From NCBI GenBank assembly GCA_041848045.1, contig JBGZHY010000097.1:1-28520 (forward strand): a DNA stretch of 28,520 bases. Direction: 5' to 3'. The notes under the pieces were generated by a model, which was not told the DNA's origin, ran no database searches, and saw nothing but the letters and a program-made list of their open reading frames with translations. The stretch's first letter is position 1, and each line of letters starts with the position of its first letter. Below, piece after piece: positions 14,366 through 22,127 of this stretch. This stretch comes from CAKAHY01 sp041848045 (GTDB taxonomy: Bacteria > Bacillota > Clostridia > Lachnospirales > Lachnospiraceae). A program made the position numbers and the translations under genes.

Positions 14366-16348
14366 TTACAGAGCCAAGGCCTTTTCCACAATATTTTCTA
14401 CGGTAAAACCAAACTTCCTGAACAGCTTATCCTGCGGTGCGCTGGCGCCGAAGCCCTGCATAGCGATTACCGCACCGTCAAGCCCCGTATATCTGTCCAG
14501 ACCGAAACCGGACAAGGCTTCAACCGCCACTCTCTTACGGACACTCTTTGGCAGCACGCTTTCTTTATATTCCGGGGACTGCTCCTCGAAAATATCCAGA
14601 CAAGGCATGCTGACTACTCTTGCATCCACACCTTTTGCCGAAAGCTGCTCTGCCGCCTCCAGACAAAGGCTGACTTCCGAGCCGGATGCCATCAAAATCA
14701 TATCCGGTACTTCCTTCACACTGTCTTTAAGTACATAGGCGCCTTTCAAAGCCCCTTTCCCGCTGCCCGGCAGCTGCGGCAGATTCTGTCTGGTCAATAC
14801 CAATGCCGTCGGCGTTTCCACGGATGTCACGGCGCTGTACCAGGCTGCAATGGTTTCTCTTGCATCCGCCGGTCTGAAGGCATGAAAATTCGGCATGGCA
14901 CGCAGCATTGCCATCTGCTCAATCGGTTCATGGGTAGGACCGTCCTCTCCGACACCGATGGAATCATGGGTGAAGATAAAGGTGGTCGGAATACGCATCA
15001 GGGAAGCCAGTCTTGCCATCGGCTTCGTGTAGTCGCTGAACACAAAGAAGGTGGCACAGTAAGCCCGCAAACCGCCATGCAGCAGCAAGCCGTTGGTTTC
15101 TGCGGTCATAGACAGCTCTCTGACGCCGAAATGGATATTTCTGCCGCTAAAATCCCCCGCCGCAAAATATCCGCAGCCCTCCATCACGGATTTGTTGGAA
15201 GGCGCCAAATCGGCAGAACCTCCTACCAGATTCGGCACAATATCCTTTAAGCGATTCAGCACCTTTCCGGAAATATTGCGGGTTGCATCCGCCTTATCGT
15301 CCCAATCCCAAAATTCCTCACGGTCAAGGGCAGCCTTATCCACCTCTTTATGGTACTGATCCCACAGCGCTCTCTTCTCCGGATACTTAGCGGAGTAAGC
15401 GGCAAAAAGGCGGTTCCACTCCTCCTCCGCCTTTGCCAGCCTTGTGCGAATCTCTGCATAGTGGTCATAAATCTCTTGCGGAACAAAGAAAGCCTCCTGA
15501 CTTTCCCATTCCAAAAATGCGCGCATCTGCACAATATTGTCTGCTCCCAGAGGCTCTCCGTGCGCGCTTGCCTTTCCCTGCTTTGCCGGACAGCCGTAGC
15601 CGATCTGGGTCTTCACCGTGATGAAAGACGGTCTTAGGGTATCCGCCTTCGCTTCCTCTATCGCCTTTGCGATTGCGCCCAAATCGTTACCGTCTTCCAC
15701 CGTCAGGGTCTGGAAGCCGAAGCTTGCCATGCGGGCCTGTACGTCCTCGGTAAATGCCAAATCCGTGCTTCCCTCTATGGAAATCTTATTGGAATCATAT
15801 AAGACAATCAACTTGGAAAGTCCCAAAGTACCTGCCAGCGAAAAGCTTTCCGAAGAAATGCCCTCCATCATACAGCCGTCGCCGCCCAATACATAGGTGT
15901 AATGATCCACAAGCCTATATTCTTCCGTGTTAAAGGTCGCCGCCAAATGCGCCTCCGCCATCGCCATACCCACCGCGGTTGCCATGCCGGCTCCCAAGGG
16001 TCCCGTAGTGGCCTCCACTCCCTTGGTGTGACCGTACTCCGGATGACCCGGCGTCAGGGAATCCATCTGACGAAAATTCTGTAAATCCTCCAGGGATAAA
16101 TTGCCGTAGCCGAAAAGGTGCAGCAAAGAATACAAAAGAGCAGAACCGTGTCCGCCGGACAGAATAAATCTATCCCTGTCCGCCCAAGCTTCATTTGCCG
16201 GATTATGCTTCATATGATTTGCCCACAGTTCGTAGGCAAGAGCCGCACACCCCAGCGGCAGACCCGGATGACCGGAATTGGCTTTCTGCACCGTATCCGC
16301 AGATAAGATTCGAATGGCATTGACTGCCTTTATTTCCATTGTTTTCAT
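14366..16348 (-). CDS. tkt: Transketolase
   Basis: A full-length, 660-residue thiamine diphosphate enzyme that moves two-carbon ketol units between pentose-phosphate sugars. Landmarks are NSGHPGLPLGCA near the N-terminus (24-35), the ThDP/metal motif GGDGCMMEG with SNKIS further on (SLAGTLGLSKLIVLYDSN region), HFGVRE, and GVGEDGPTHEPIEQ, which includes substrate-binding residues. GGGAG lies upstream of the ATG with a rather long, 10-nt spacing. It lies 55 nt after cyuA; that gap and a weak promoter candidate (TTGTGC-N17-CATAAT, 16403-16431) leave open whether it belongs to the large upstream operon. It would be a sensible outlet for triose phosphate made by DhaKL. Confidence 0.96.
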   Translation of the reverse strand: MKTMEIKAVNAIRILSADTVQKANSGHPGLPLGCAALAYELWANHMKHNPANEAWADRDRFILSGGHGSALLYSLLHLFGYGNLSLEDLQNFRQMDSLTPGHPEYGHTKGVEATTGPLGAGMATAVGMAMAEAHLAATFNTEEYRLVDHYTYVLGGDGCMMEGISSESFSLAGTLGLSKLIVLYDSNKISIEGSTDLAFTEDVQARMASFGFQTLTVEDGNDLGAIAKAIEEAKADTLRPSFITVKTQIGYGCPAKQGKASAHGEPLGADNIVQMRAFLEWESQEAFFVPQEIYDHYAEIRTRLAKAEEEWNRLFAAYSAKYPEKRALWDQYHKEVDKAALDREEFWDWDDKADATRNISGKVLNRLKDIVPNLVGGSADLAPSNKSVMEGCGYFAAGDFSGRNIHFGVRELSMTAETNGLLLHGGLRAYCATFFVFSDYTKPMARLASLMRIPTTFIFTHDSIGVGEDGPTHEPIEQMAMLRAMPNFHAFRPADARETIAAWYSAVTSVETPTALVLTRQNLPQLPGSGKGALKGAYVLKDSVKEVPDMILMASGSEVSLCLEAAEQLSAKGVDARVVSMPCLDIFEEQSPEYKESVLPKSVRKRVAVEALSGFGLDRYTGLDGAVIAMQGFGASAPQDKLFRKFGFTVENIVEKALAL

Positions 16349-16402
16349 ATATTGTTTTCTCCCATTGTCCTTTCAAATTCGCTTGCAAAGCGCTGCAGGT
16401 CT

Positions 16403-16431
16403 ATTATGCACCATTCTTTGCATTTGCACAA
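16403..16431 (-). promoter_or_regulatory. Weak promoter candidate for tkt
   Basis: On the minus strand TTGTGC (16426-16431), 17 bases, CATAAT (16403-16408), overlapping the 3' end of cyuA. The -35 matches consensus at only three positions. The predicted leader would be about 47 nt. Confidence 0.3.
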
Positions 16432-17729
16432 GGGGAAATACAGGTCGAAAACTTTTCCAGATAGGATTTGTCATTCAACATTTCCTTTAAAATCACAATA
16501 TCCGTTTCCATCATGCCGTAGCGGGCAATATTGCCGACGGTACGAATGGTGTCGTCTATACTTTCTTTGACAATGCCGTCACCGCCCTTAAAGGAATTGG
16601 CGCTTTTTGCCTGCCTGTACGCCAGCAGGGCATTGTTCAGGGAAGAACTGATTTTCATGGCGCAGCTTGCTTTGGCGCCGTCGCAGATAATACCGGAATT
16701 GCCTGCCAGAGCGTTGGACAGGGTCGCTTCGATGATACTTTTTTCTTCCTTGTCCAGATAAGCCATGCCCGCCACCGCCGCCGATGCCGCACTGACTACG
16801 CCGCAGTACGCCGACAAGCGTCCGATTTTGGATTTGAGATACTCTCCGATCAGATTGGCAAAAATCAAAGCACGATATAAGTCCTCTCGACTTGCCTGAA
16901 TATGCTCCGCATATAAAATCAAGGGTACGGAAACCGTAATCCCCTGGTTTCCGCTTCCGGAATTGATGACCACGGGCATTTCCGAGCCCGCCATCCTGGC
17001 ATCGGAGCCTGCCGCCGCATAAGCCACCATTTTATTTTCAATACCGGCATCCTCCCTGTACTGCATTTTGCCGATATTGGCGCCGTAATCCTTTGCCATT
17101 CCCTCCTTGGCAATCGCCATATTGTAAGCAATCTGCTTGTCGAAAATCTCCCGCAAGGCCTCTACGTCGCAGGTATCGGCATACTCATAGATATCCGCAA
17201 AGGAAAAAGGCACCGCCTTGCTTTGACTCTCCTCCGCATCCTTGTGCTGCAAAAGCACACCGTTCTTCGTGATTTCCACAATATTGGTGTGCATGCCCTG
17301 CACACTGACGCTTGCCCTATCTTCTCCGGCAAACAACAGGATTTGTATATACAGATTTTCTACATTTTCCGCCAGCTCCACCCGGCAGATGCCCTCTGCC
17401 CGCAGCTGTTTTGCCCGTGCAATATCCTCCTTGCGGACTGCAGAGAGAACCTCCAGCTCACGGCTTGCATCACCGGCGATTGCCCCCAGTATACAGCTGA
17501 TTTCTATGCCTCTTTCCCCTTCCGTTCCCGGTACGATGACACTTTTCACATTCTTGATGATATTCCCGGAGCATCTGGCAATGATCTTATCCGGTTCCCT
17601 GCCCAAAGTCTGCTTTGCCACTGCCGCCACAAAGGCAAGGGCTATCGGTTCCGTACAGCCGAATGCCGGGCGCAGTCCCTGCTGCAGCACCTCCTTGTAG
17701 GCCTGATACACGGAATCCTTCTTTTCCAT
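16404..17729 (-). CDS. cyuA: L-cysteine desulfidase-like Fe-S enzyme (CyuA / UPF0597, serine dehydratase alpha-like)
   Basis: A 441-residue cytoplasmic enzyme of the UPF0597/CyuA family, related to the iron-sulfur L-serine dehydratase alpha chain. Characterised members split L-cysteine to pyruvate, ammonia and sulfide without PLP. GCTEPIA (Cys25), LSAYCGVVSAAS (Cys309) and GIICDGAKASCAMK (Cys349, Cys356) supply the likely [4Fe-4S] cysteines; NSGSGNQG (256-263) is a family hallmark. The ATG at 17729 has GGAGG 8 nt upstream; the frame extends only to a TTG. It follows the regulator gene by 19 nt and so appears to be the last gene of the liv-dha-uroD operon. In this context the substrate might be another beta-substituted amino acid. 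Confidence 0.85.
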   Translation of the reverse strand: MEKKDSVYQAYKEVLQQGLRPAFGCTEPIALAFVAAVAKQTLGREPDKIIARCSGNIIKNVKSVIVPGTEGERGIEISCILGAIAGDASRELEVLSAVRKEDIARAKQLRAEGICRVELAENVENLYIQILLFAGEDRASVSVQGMHTNIVEITKNGVLLQHKDAEESQSKAVPFSFADIYEYADTCDVEALREIFDKQIAYNMAIAKEGMAKDYGANIGKMQYREDAGIENKMVAYAAAGSDARMAGSEMPVVINSGSGNQGITVSVPLILYAEHIQASREDLYRALIFANLIGEYLKSKIGRLSAYCGVVSAASAAVAGMAYLDKEEKSIIEATLSNALAGNSGIICDGAKASCAMKISSSLNNALLAYRQAKSANSFKGGDGIVKESIDDTIRTVGNIARYGMMETDIVILKEMLNDKSYLEKFSTCISPCANAKNGA

Positions 17730-17748
17730 AAACATATCCTCCAAAGCT

Positions 17749-19407
17749 TTAAAATTGATACTCTTTGATTCTCCTGTACAGCGTGCTTCTGGATATTCCC
17801 AAAATACGGCATATTTCCTGTTTGCTCTTTTGGCTGTCCAGAAGCCTTTTTAAGTATTCCTTTTCCAGCTCCGCCATAGATTTTCCGGCGCAGCCTCCTC
17901 CCTCCTTTACCATCCGGGTGCCGCTGTATTCCTGCATGCCGTTTCGGACAATGCTCTCCAGCAGCAGCTCCAAATTGCCCAAATCATAGTCTGCGGCACA
18001 AGCCCACAGATTATCCAGCATTTCCCGGTCAAGGGGTTGCGCCTCCTGCTTATATACGCTTTGGTAATATTTGATTCCGCTGCGTACAAATTTTTCAAAT
18101 AAGGCATAGTCGCTGTGTATGGTATCAATGGACTGCATGGCGTTGCGGCTCATCTGCTGATACAGCTTCTCGCTGAACATACGCCTTTGCACCAATTCGT
18201 ACAAATCCTCCGTCGTGCAGAAAATAAAACGCACATCCACGGCAATCGCCTTCTTGCTGTCACAGCGCAGCCTTTCCGAAACCATGTAATCCGCCAGCTT
18301 GTCCTGCACATACAAGGTCATCTTTTCAGGCTGTACAATAATCAACGTTCCCCTGTCCATATTGCGGATGACGCCGTACTCCCCCATCAAAAAATTGTCC
18401 AGCAAATCCCGGTACACGTTCTGCATGTAGATAACCTTGATTTCCCGCAGCTTCCGCTGGGAATAGTTGAAAATGGCTTTTGCCAGAAGCTCATTGATGG
18501 CGTTGTCATCGCTGTGTATCAGTATATTCTCATCCTTATCCGCCAGGAGCTTGGCTTCCTCAATCACACTTTTCTTCACATATTTGGAAAGCCACGAAAA
18601 GGTTACCAGCGTTCCCTGTAAAAAAGGAGCGGTATTCTCATGTATATTCTGGTAGGGTTTAAAATAGGAGATAAAGCCCTCTTCCGCACCTCCCGCCTTT
18701 AAAGGTTCGCAACTGAAGGTACCGTAGAACACCTGCTCCTTATATTCCAGCGAAAGCCTGACGTTCTCAACCCTCTTCTTTTTTCTGTACCAATGCAGTA
18801 CATCGGCATATATCTCCTTCAGATTATTGATTTCTCCCTGTTCGGCAAACAGCTTCCCGAAAGCCTGATTCGCATAGATGACATTGCCGTACTTATCCGT
18901 GTGTACCATGGCATCCGGCATAATATTCAAAATGGCTTGCGCTTTCTCCGCCTGCTTTTTTAAATGGTTCTTTTCCGCATGCTCGTTCATGCGAAAGCCC
19001 ACCAGATTGGCCATGCTTTCCAGAAACTGCAGGGTGTATGGCAATTCGGCAAACAGCTTCTTCGCCCTTGATTTGGAGAGCAAAAGAGCCAGCACCCCTG
19101 CAACTTCATTCCGGTAATGCACGGGAATACCGATAAAGCCTTTGATTCTGCAGTTTTTGTACTGCCCGCACATTCTGCATATTTCCGAATCCGCTTTATC
19201 CTGTAAACAGATGTTCCGGTTATTGGTCAGTACCTGCGCAAGAAGAGAAACCGAACCGAGATTCTCCTGCAGAGGGAAATGCCGCAGCGCACTTCCCACC
19301 ACATTCATATCCTTGTCTATCATCATCACATCCGCATTCAGTACATCCGCAATCAATACCGCAAAGCTGTCCGCATATCGCTTTACCTTTCTAATGCCGC
19401 CCGCCAT
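17749..19407 (-). CDS. GAF-PAS-Fis regulator with degenerate AAA+ domain (DhaR-like)
   Basis: A 552-residue regulator built like a bacterial enhancer-binding protein. Residues 1-140 are GAF-like and hold four close cysteines (67, 77, 80, 86). About 152-255 is a PAS domain (ILNIMPDAMVHTDKYGNVIYAN). About 265-440 aligns with the AAA+ domain, but the Walker A site is replaced by HSDDNAIN (298-305), the Walker B acids by GTLIIVQPE (353-361), and no GAFTGA loop is seen; the later RFIFCTTEDLYELV and F.EKLYQQMS segments are still recognisable. Residues 512-550 are a Fis helix-turn-helix (EICRILGISRSTLYRRIKEY). It should not hydrolyse ATP or remodel sigma-54 polymerase, so probably acts on sigma-70 promoters. 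E. coli DhaR, which is controlled by DhaK and DhaL, works that way. GGAGAG precedes the ATG. Confidence 0.85.
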   Translation of the reverse strand: MAGGIRKVKRYADSFAVLIADVLNADVMMIDKDMNVVGSALRHFPLQENLGSVSLLAQVLTNNRNICLQDKADSEICRMCGQYKNCRIKGFIGIPVHYRNEVAGVLALLLSKSRAKKLFAELPYTLQFLESMANLVGFRMNEHAEKNHLKKQAEKAQAILNIMPDAMVHTDKYGNVIYANQAFGKLFAEQGEINNLKEIYADVLHWYRKKKRVENVRLSLEYKEQVFYGTFSCEPLKAGGAEEGFISYFKPYQNIHENTAPFLQGTLVTFSWLSKYVKKSVIEEAKLLADKDENILIHSDDNAINELLAKAIFNYSQRKLREIKVIYMQNVYRDLLDNFLMGEYGVIRNMDRGTLIIVQPEKMTLYVQDKLADYMVSERLRCDSKKAIAVDVRFIFCTTEDLYELVQRRMFSEKLYQQMSRNAMQSIDTIHSDYALFEKFVRSGIKYYQSVYKQEAQPLDREMLDNLWACAADYDLGNLELLLESIVRNGMQEYSGTRMVKEGGGCAGKSMAELEKEYLKRLLDSQKSKQEICRILGISRSTLYRRIKEYQF

Positions 19408-19425
19408 TTTTTTCTCTCCGAATCT

Positions 19426-20427
19426 TTATTGGGAATATGCAGAAGCAATCTCCCGAATCCATGCCAGGCGCTCCGGCTGAATGTCCTGCGCAATCGTACA
19501 GTCTGCTCCCAGACCTACGCCGCAGCAGCCCGCCTCATCCAGAATTTTATGCACCTCCGCCCGCAGCTCCTCTTTGCTTCCTTCGTACAAAATCGTTCCG
19601 AGGTTGTTGTCAAATCCCCCCAGCACCGCTTTACCGCCGAAAAGCTTCTTTCCTTCCGCCAAAGACACCTTTTCCGTATGCACCGCCCAGTTATACGCTT
19701 TTACCGGATAATCCTTATAACGGCTCAGCGTATTGGTGTAATGACCGTAGCCGCAGATATGCAGCATGATATTATCGGTAAACTGTCGAATCCGGTCGAT
19801 AATCAACATATCCGTAGGCTCAACCAGCTCCTTATGCACCGCATCCGTAAAGTCCCGGTCCTGCACACACTGCACGCTGTAATAAATACCGTCCAGCTTC
19901 GTTTCCTCAAAAAGGCGGGTAATCAACTGTTTAATGTCTTCGGCAATGTATTCCGCCGCTCTTATCATAACATCCTTATCCTGTTTAAACAAAGCGACAA
20001 ATTTCTGAAAATCCTCGTCGTATTCTTCAAAGCGCAGACGAATGTACTGCAAGGGCGAAAATATGCTGTAATACTTTACTATATCCTCCCCGGCATACTC
20101 GCAGATTTCCTTCACATAAGCCACCTGCCTGTCTATCCAGTCGTGATTTGCCCCTACGGAGCGTACCTGCGCCAAATCCTCTATACTTTCAATCTTCTTG
20201 CTGCATACGGAAGGATGGCCGAAGAAACCGTCGGACATAATCTTTAAGAAATCCGGCTGTACCACATCAATATATTTTTTCTGTCCGGATAAAATTGCCT
20301 CATAAACCTCCGGCACATCTGCGTGGTAGTGGTTATGAAAGGACACAAAATGATGCCAGAAGCCTACCGGCACCCTCTCCCCCGCCTCATTGTTTAAAAA
20401 TGCCTGCATAATTTCTTTTTTATTCAT
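19426..20427 (-). CDS. UroD/MtaA-like zinc methyltransferase-family protein, copy 2
   Basis: A 333-residue protein of the uroporphyrinogen decarboxylase/MtaA superfamily. It has the triad H223-x-C225 ... C310, the arrangement that binds zinc in the corrinoid:coenzyme M methyltransferases MtaA and MtbA. It lacks the arginine-rich N-terminus of true UroD. VPVGFWHHF (19-27), LDGIYYSVQ, HICGYGHY, VLGGFDNN (268-275) and LGADC are shared with the upstream gene; the two are clear tandem paralogues. The start at 20427 overlaps that gene by 8 nt and has GGGAAG 8 nt before it. A likely role is moving a methyl group from a corrinoid or small molecule to a thiol; no corrinoid protein gene lies in the window. 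Confidence 0.82.
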   Translation of the reverse strand: MNKKEIMQAFLNNEAGERVPVGFWHHFVSFHNHYHADVPEVYEAILSGQKKYIDVVQPDFLKIMSDGFFGHPSVCSKKIESIEDLAQVRSVGANHDWIDRQVAYVKEICEYAGEDIVKYYSIFSPLQYIRLRFEEYDEDFQKFVALFKQDKDVMIRAAEYIAEDIKQLITRLFEETKLDGIYYSVQCVQDRDFTDAVHKELVEPTDMLIIDRIRQFTDNIMLHICGYGHYTNTLSRYKDYPVKAYNWAVHTEKVSLAEGKKLFGGKAVLGGFDNNLGTILYEGSKEELRAEVHKILDEAGCCGVGLGADCTIAQDIQPERLAWIREIASAYSQ

Positions 20428-21460
20428 CGCTTTTCTTCCCATCCTTTTCTTCTCTTATGTATCTGCCCGCCGCATCGGATATGATGCGAATCCTGCTGTC
20501 ATCAATATCATTCGGTATGGAACAGTCCGCTCCCATAACGTAGCCGCGATAGCCGTTTTCCCGAATCAAAGACGCCACCTTCGCCTCCAGCTCCTCCTTG
20601 CCGCCGCTGTCTATCAGCGTACCCGGATTATTGTCAAAACCGCCCAGAACGCAAGGATTGCCGAACAGGGCTTTTCCCTCCTGCAAAGAAATCCCCTCCG
20701 TATGACAGGCCCAGTTATACACCTTTGCGCTGTAATCCTTATAATAACGCATATCATTCTTATGATGCGCATATCCGCAGATATGCAGAATATTGTAATC
20801 ACTGCAGCGATTGGCTGTCTGCAACACTTCGATTTCCGTCGGCTGAATATAACGTGCATACATTTCTTTCGTATACTGCCCGCTCTGTATATTCTGCACG
20901 CAGTAATAAATGCCGTCCAATTTCGTTTCCTGCAAAAGCCTCTCCACCAAAATACATAAATCCTTCTGTATCTCCAAGCCCGCCTGCTTAAAGGCCTCCG
21001 GGAAATGTTCCGCCAGATATACGAAGCGTTCAAAATCCATATCCAGAAACTCCAGCCTGATCCGTATAAACTGCAGAGGTGCAAAAACGTTATAAAAACA
21101 CATCACCTCATCGGCAAACCGTTCCGTCAGGCGCTTGACATGGGCTACCTGCTTTTCCATCCACGGATGCTCCCTGCCGATGCTCTTTATGTTCAGCAAA
21201 TCCTCTTCCGTCTGCAGATCGTTATCCATAATCGGCGGATAGCCCATGAAGCCCTCATTCATCAGCTTCATCATATCCGGATTGGTCTGCTCGTAGTAGC
21301 GTATGTGCCCCTCTATTACCCTGTCCAAAATGCTTTCATCCTCCAAACCGGAGAACTGATCTTTTCCCAAAACAAAATGGTGCCAAAAGCCTACCGGAAC
21401 CTTATCCACCACCTCATTGTCAAAAGCCCTTCTCAGCAATTCCCGTTTATTGTATTGCAT
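20420..21460 (-). CDS. UroD/MtaA-like zinc methyltransferase-family protein, copy 1
   Basis: A 346-residue paralogue of the following gene with the same triad: His226-x-Cys228 ... Cys313, with an identical 85-residue step between the two cysteines. VPVGFWHHF (21-29), FAPLQFIRIRL, LDGIYYCVQNIQ, HICGYAHH, VLGGFDNNPGT and MGADCS are visible. GAGAGG before the ATG fixes the start, 16 nt after dhaL. A true heme-pathway UroD is unlikely because the gene is duplicated in a catabolic operon and has the zinc-type triad instead of the uroporphyrinogen-binding arginines. The two copies may act as a heterodimer or on two related substrates. Confidence 0.82.
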   Translation of the reverse strand: MQYNKRELLRRAFDNEVVDKVPVGFWHHFVLGKDQFSGLEDESILDRVIEGHIRYYEQTNPDMMKLMNEGFMGYPPIMDNDLQTEEDLLNIKSIGREHPWMEKQVAHVKRLTERFADEVMCFYNVFAPLQFIRIRLEFLDMDFERFVYLAEHFPEAFKQAGLEIQKDLCILVERLLQETKLDGIYYCVQNIQSGQYTKEMYARYIQPTEIEVLQTANRCSDYNILHICGYAHHKNDMRYYKDYSAKVYNWACHTEGISLQEGKALFGNPCVLGGFDNNPGTLIDSGGKEELEAKVASLIRENGYRGYVMGADCSIPNDIDDSRIRIISDAAGRYIREEKDGKKSDE

Positions 21461-21476
21461 ATTTACCTCTCGCCCC

Positions 21477-22118
21477 TTATTTTGTGCGGATAAAGTCCAT
21501 CAGCTCACTGATTTGATAGGACATGGTCACAGCCCCCGGATCCAAATGCCCCAAACCTTTGTTGCTCTGATAGCTCGCTCTGCCCTTTACCGCCTCCATA
21601 TTCCTGGTGCTTTCCGCACCTTCCTGTGCCGCAGCCTTCACTCTTTCGCACAACTCTTCCTTTGTACAGTCCTCCTTTAAGCAAAGCCTGTAGACTTCCA
21701 CCGCCGGAGCCAGACTGTCTATCATTGTTTTAAAGCCGGGCTGTGCCTGCCCTCTGGACATCATCGCATCCAGCATGGCCTGCAAGACCTCGCATAAGTC
21801 CCTTTCATCCAAATCCGCCTTATCCTTCGCCGTCTTTGCCGCCGCCAAATACGCACTGCCGTACAAAACGCCGGAGGAACCGCCGATAACGCTCATCATG
21901 GTTTTTCCGATTTCTTTAAACGCTTCGTCGATACGCAGAGCCTGTAACTGCTGTGCTTTTTCTGCCAGAGCCTTAAATCCCATATCCAAATTTGCCCAGT
22001 GATCGCCGTCCCCCGTAGCCAAATCCAGATCCGTCACGTACTCTCCCTTTGCGTGAATACATTCATAGGCACGCAGTATATATGCCGCATAATCCTTTGC
22101 ATCTATTTGAAATTTCAT
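21477..22118 (-). CDS. dhaL: Dihydroxyacetone kinase ADP/ATP-binding subunit
   Basis: The nucleotide-carrying subunit of a two-part dihydroxyacetone-type kinase; it passes phosphate to the hydroxyketone held covalently by DhaK. The three magnesium-binding aspartates are conserved in register (Asp32-x4-Asp37-x-Asp39, in DLATGDGDHW). GGSSGVLYGS (79-88 region) and KGRASYQSNKGLGHLDPGA are the other nucleotide-cap motifs. Trp41 stands where the family usually has Gly. In systems without DhaM the phosphate comes from free ATP; in systems with DhaM it comes from PEP. Neither DhaM nor PTS genes are near. It starts 9 nt after dhaK at 213 residues, the usual DhaL length. Confidence 0.93.
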   Translation of the reverse strand: MKFQIDAKDYAAYILRAYECIHAKGEYVTDLDLATGDGDHWANLDMGFKALAEKAQQLQALRIDEAFKEIGKTMMSVIGGSSGVLYGSAYLAAAKTAKDKADLDERDLCEVLQAMLDAMMSRGQAQPGFKTMIDSLAPAVEVYRLCLKEDCTKEELCERVKAAAQEGAESTRNMEAVKGRASYQSNKGLGHLDPGAVTMSYQISELMDFIRTK

Positions 22119-22127
22119 CAGTGCCTC

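Noticed and set aside
20420..21460. Heme-pathway uroporphyrinogen decarboxylase (hemE)
   Set aside because: The zinc-type H-x-C...C triad, the tandem copies and the catabolic operon fit MtaA-like proteins better, and no other heme gene is nearby.
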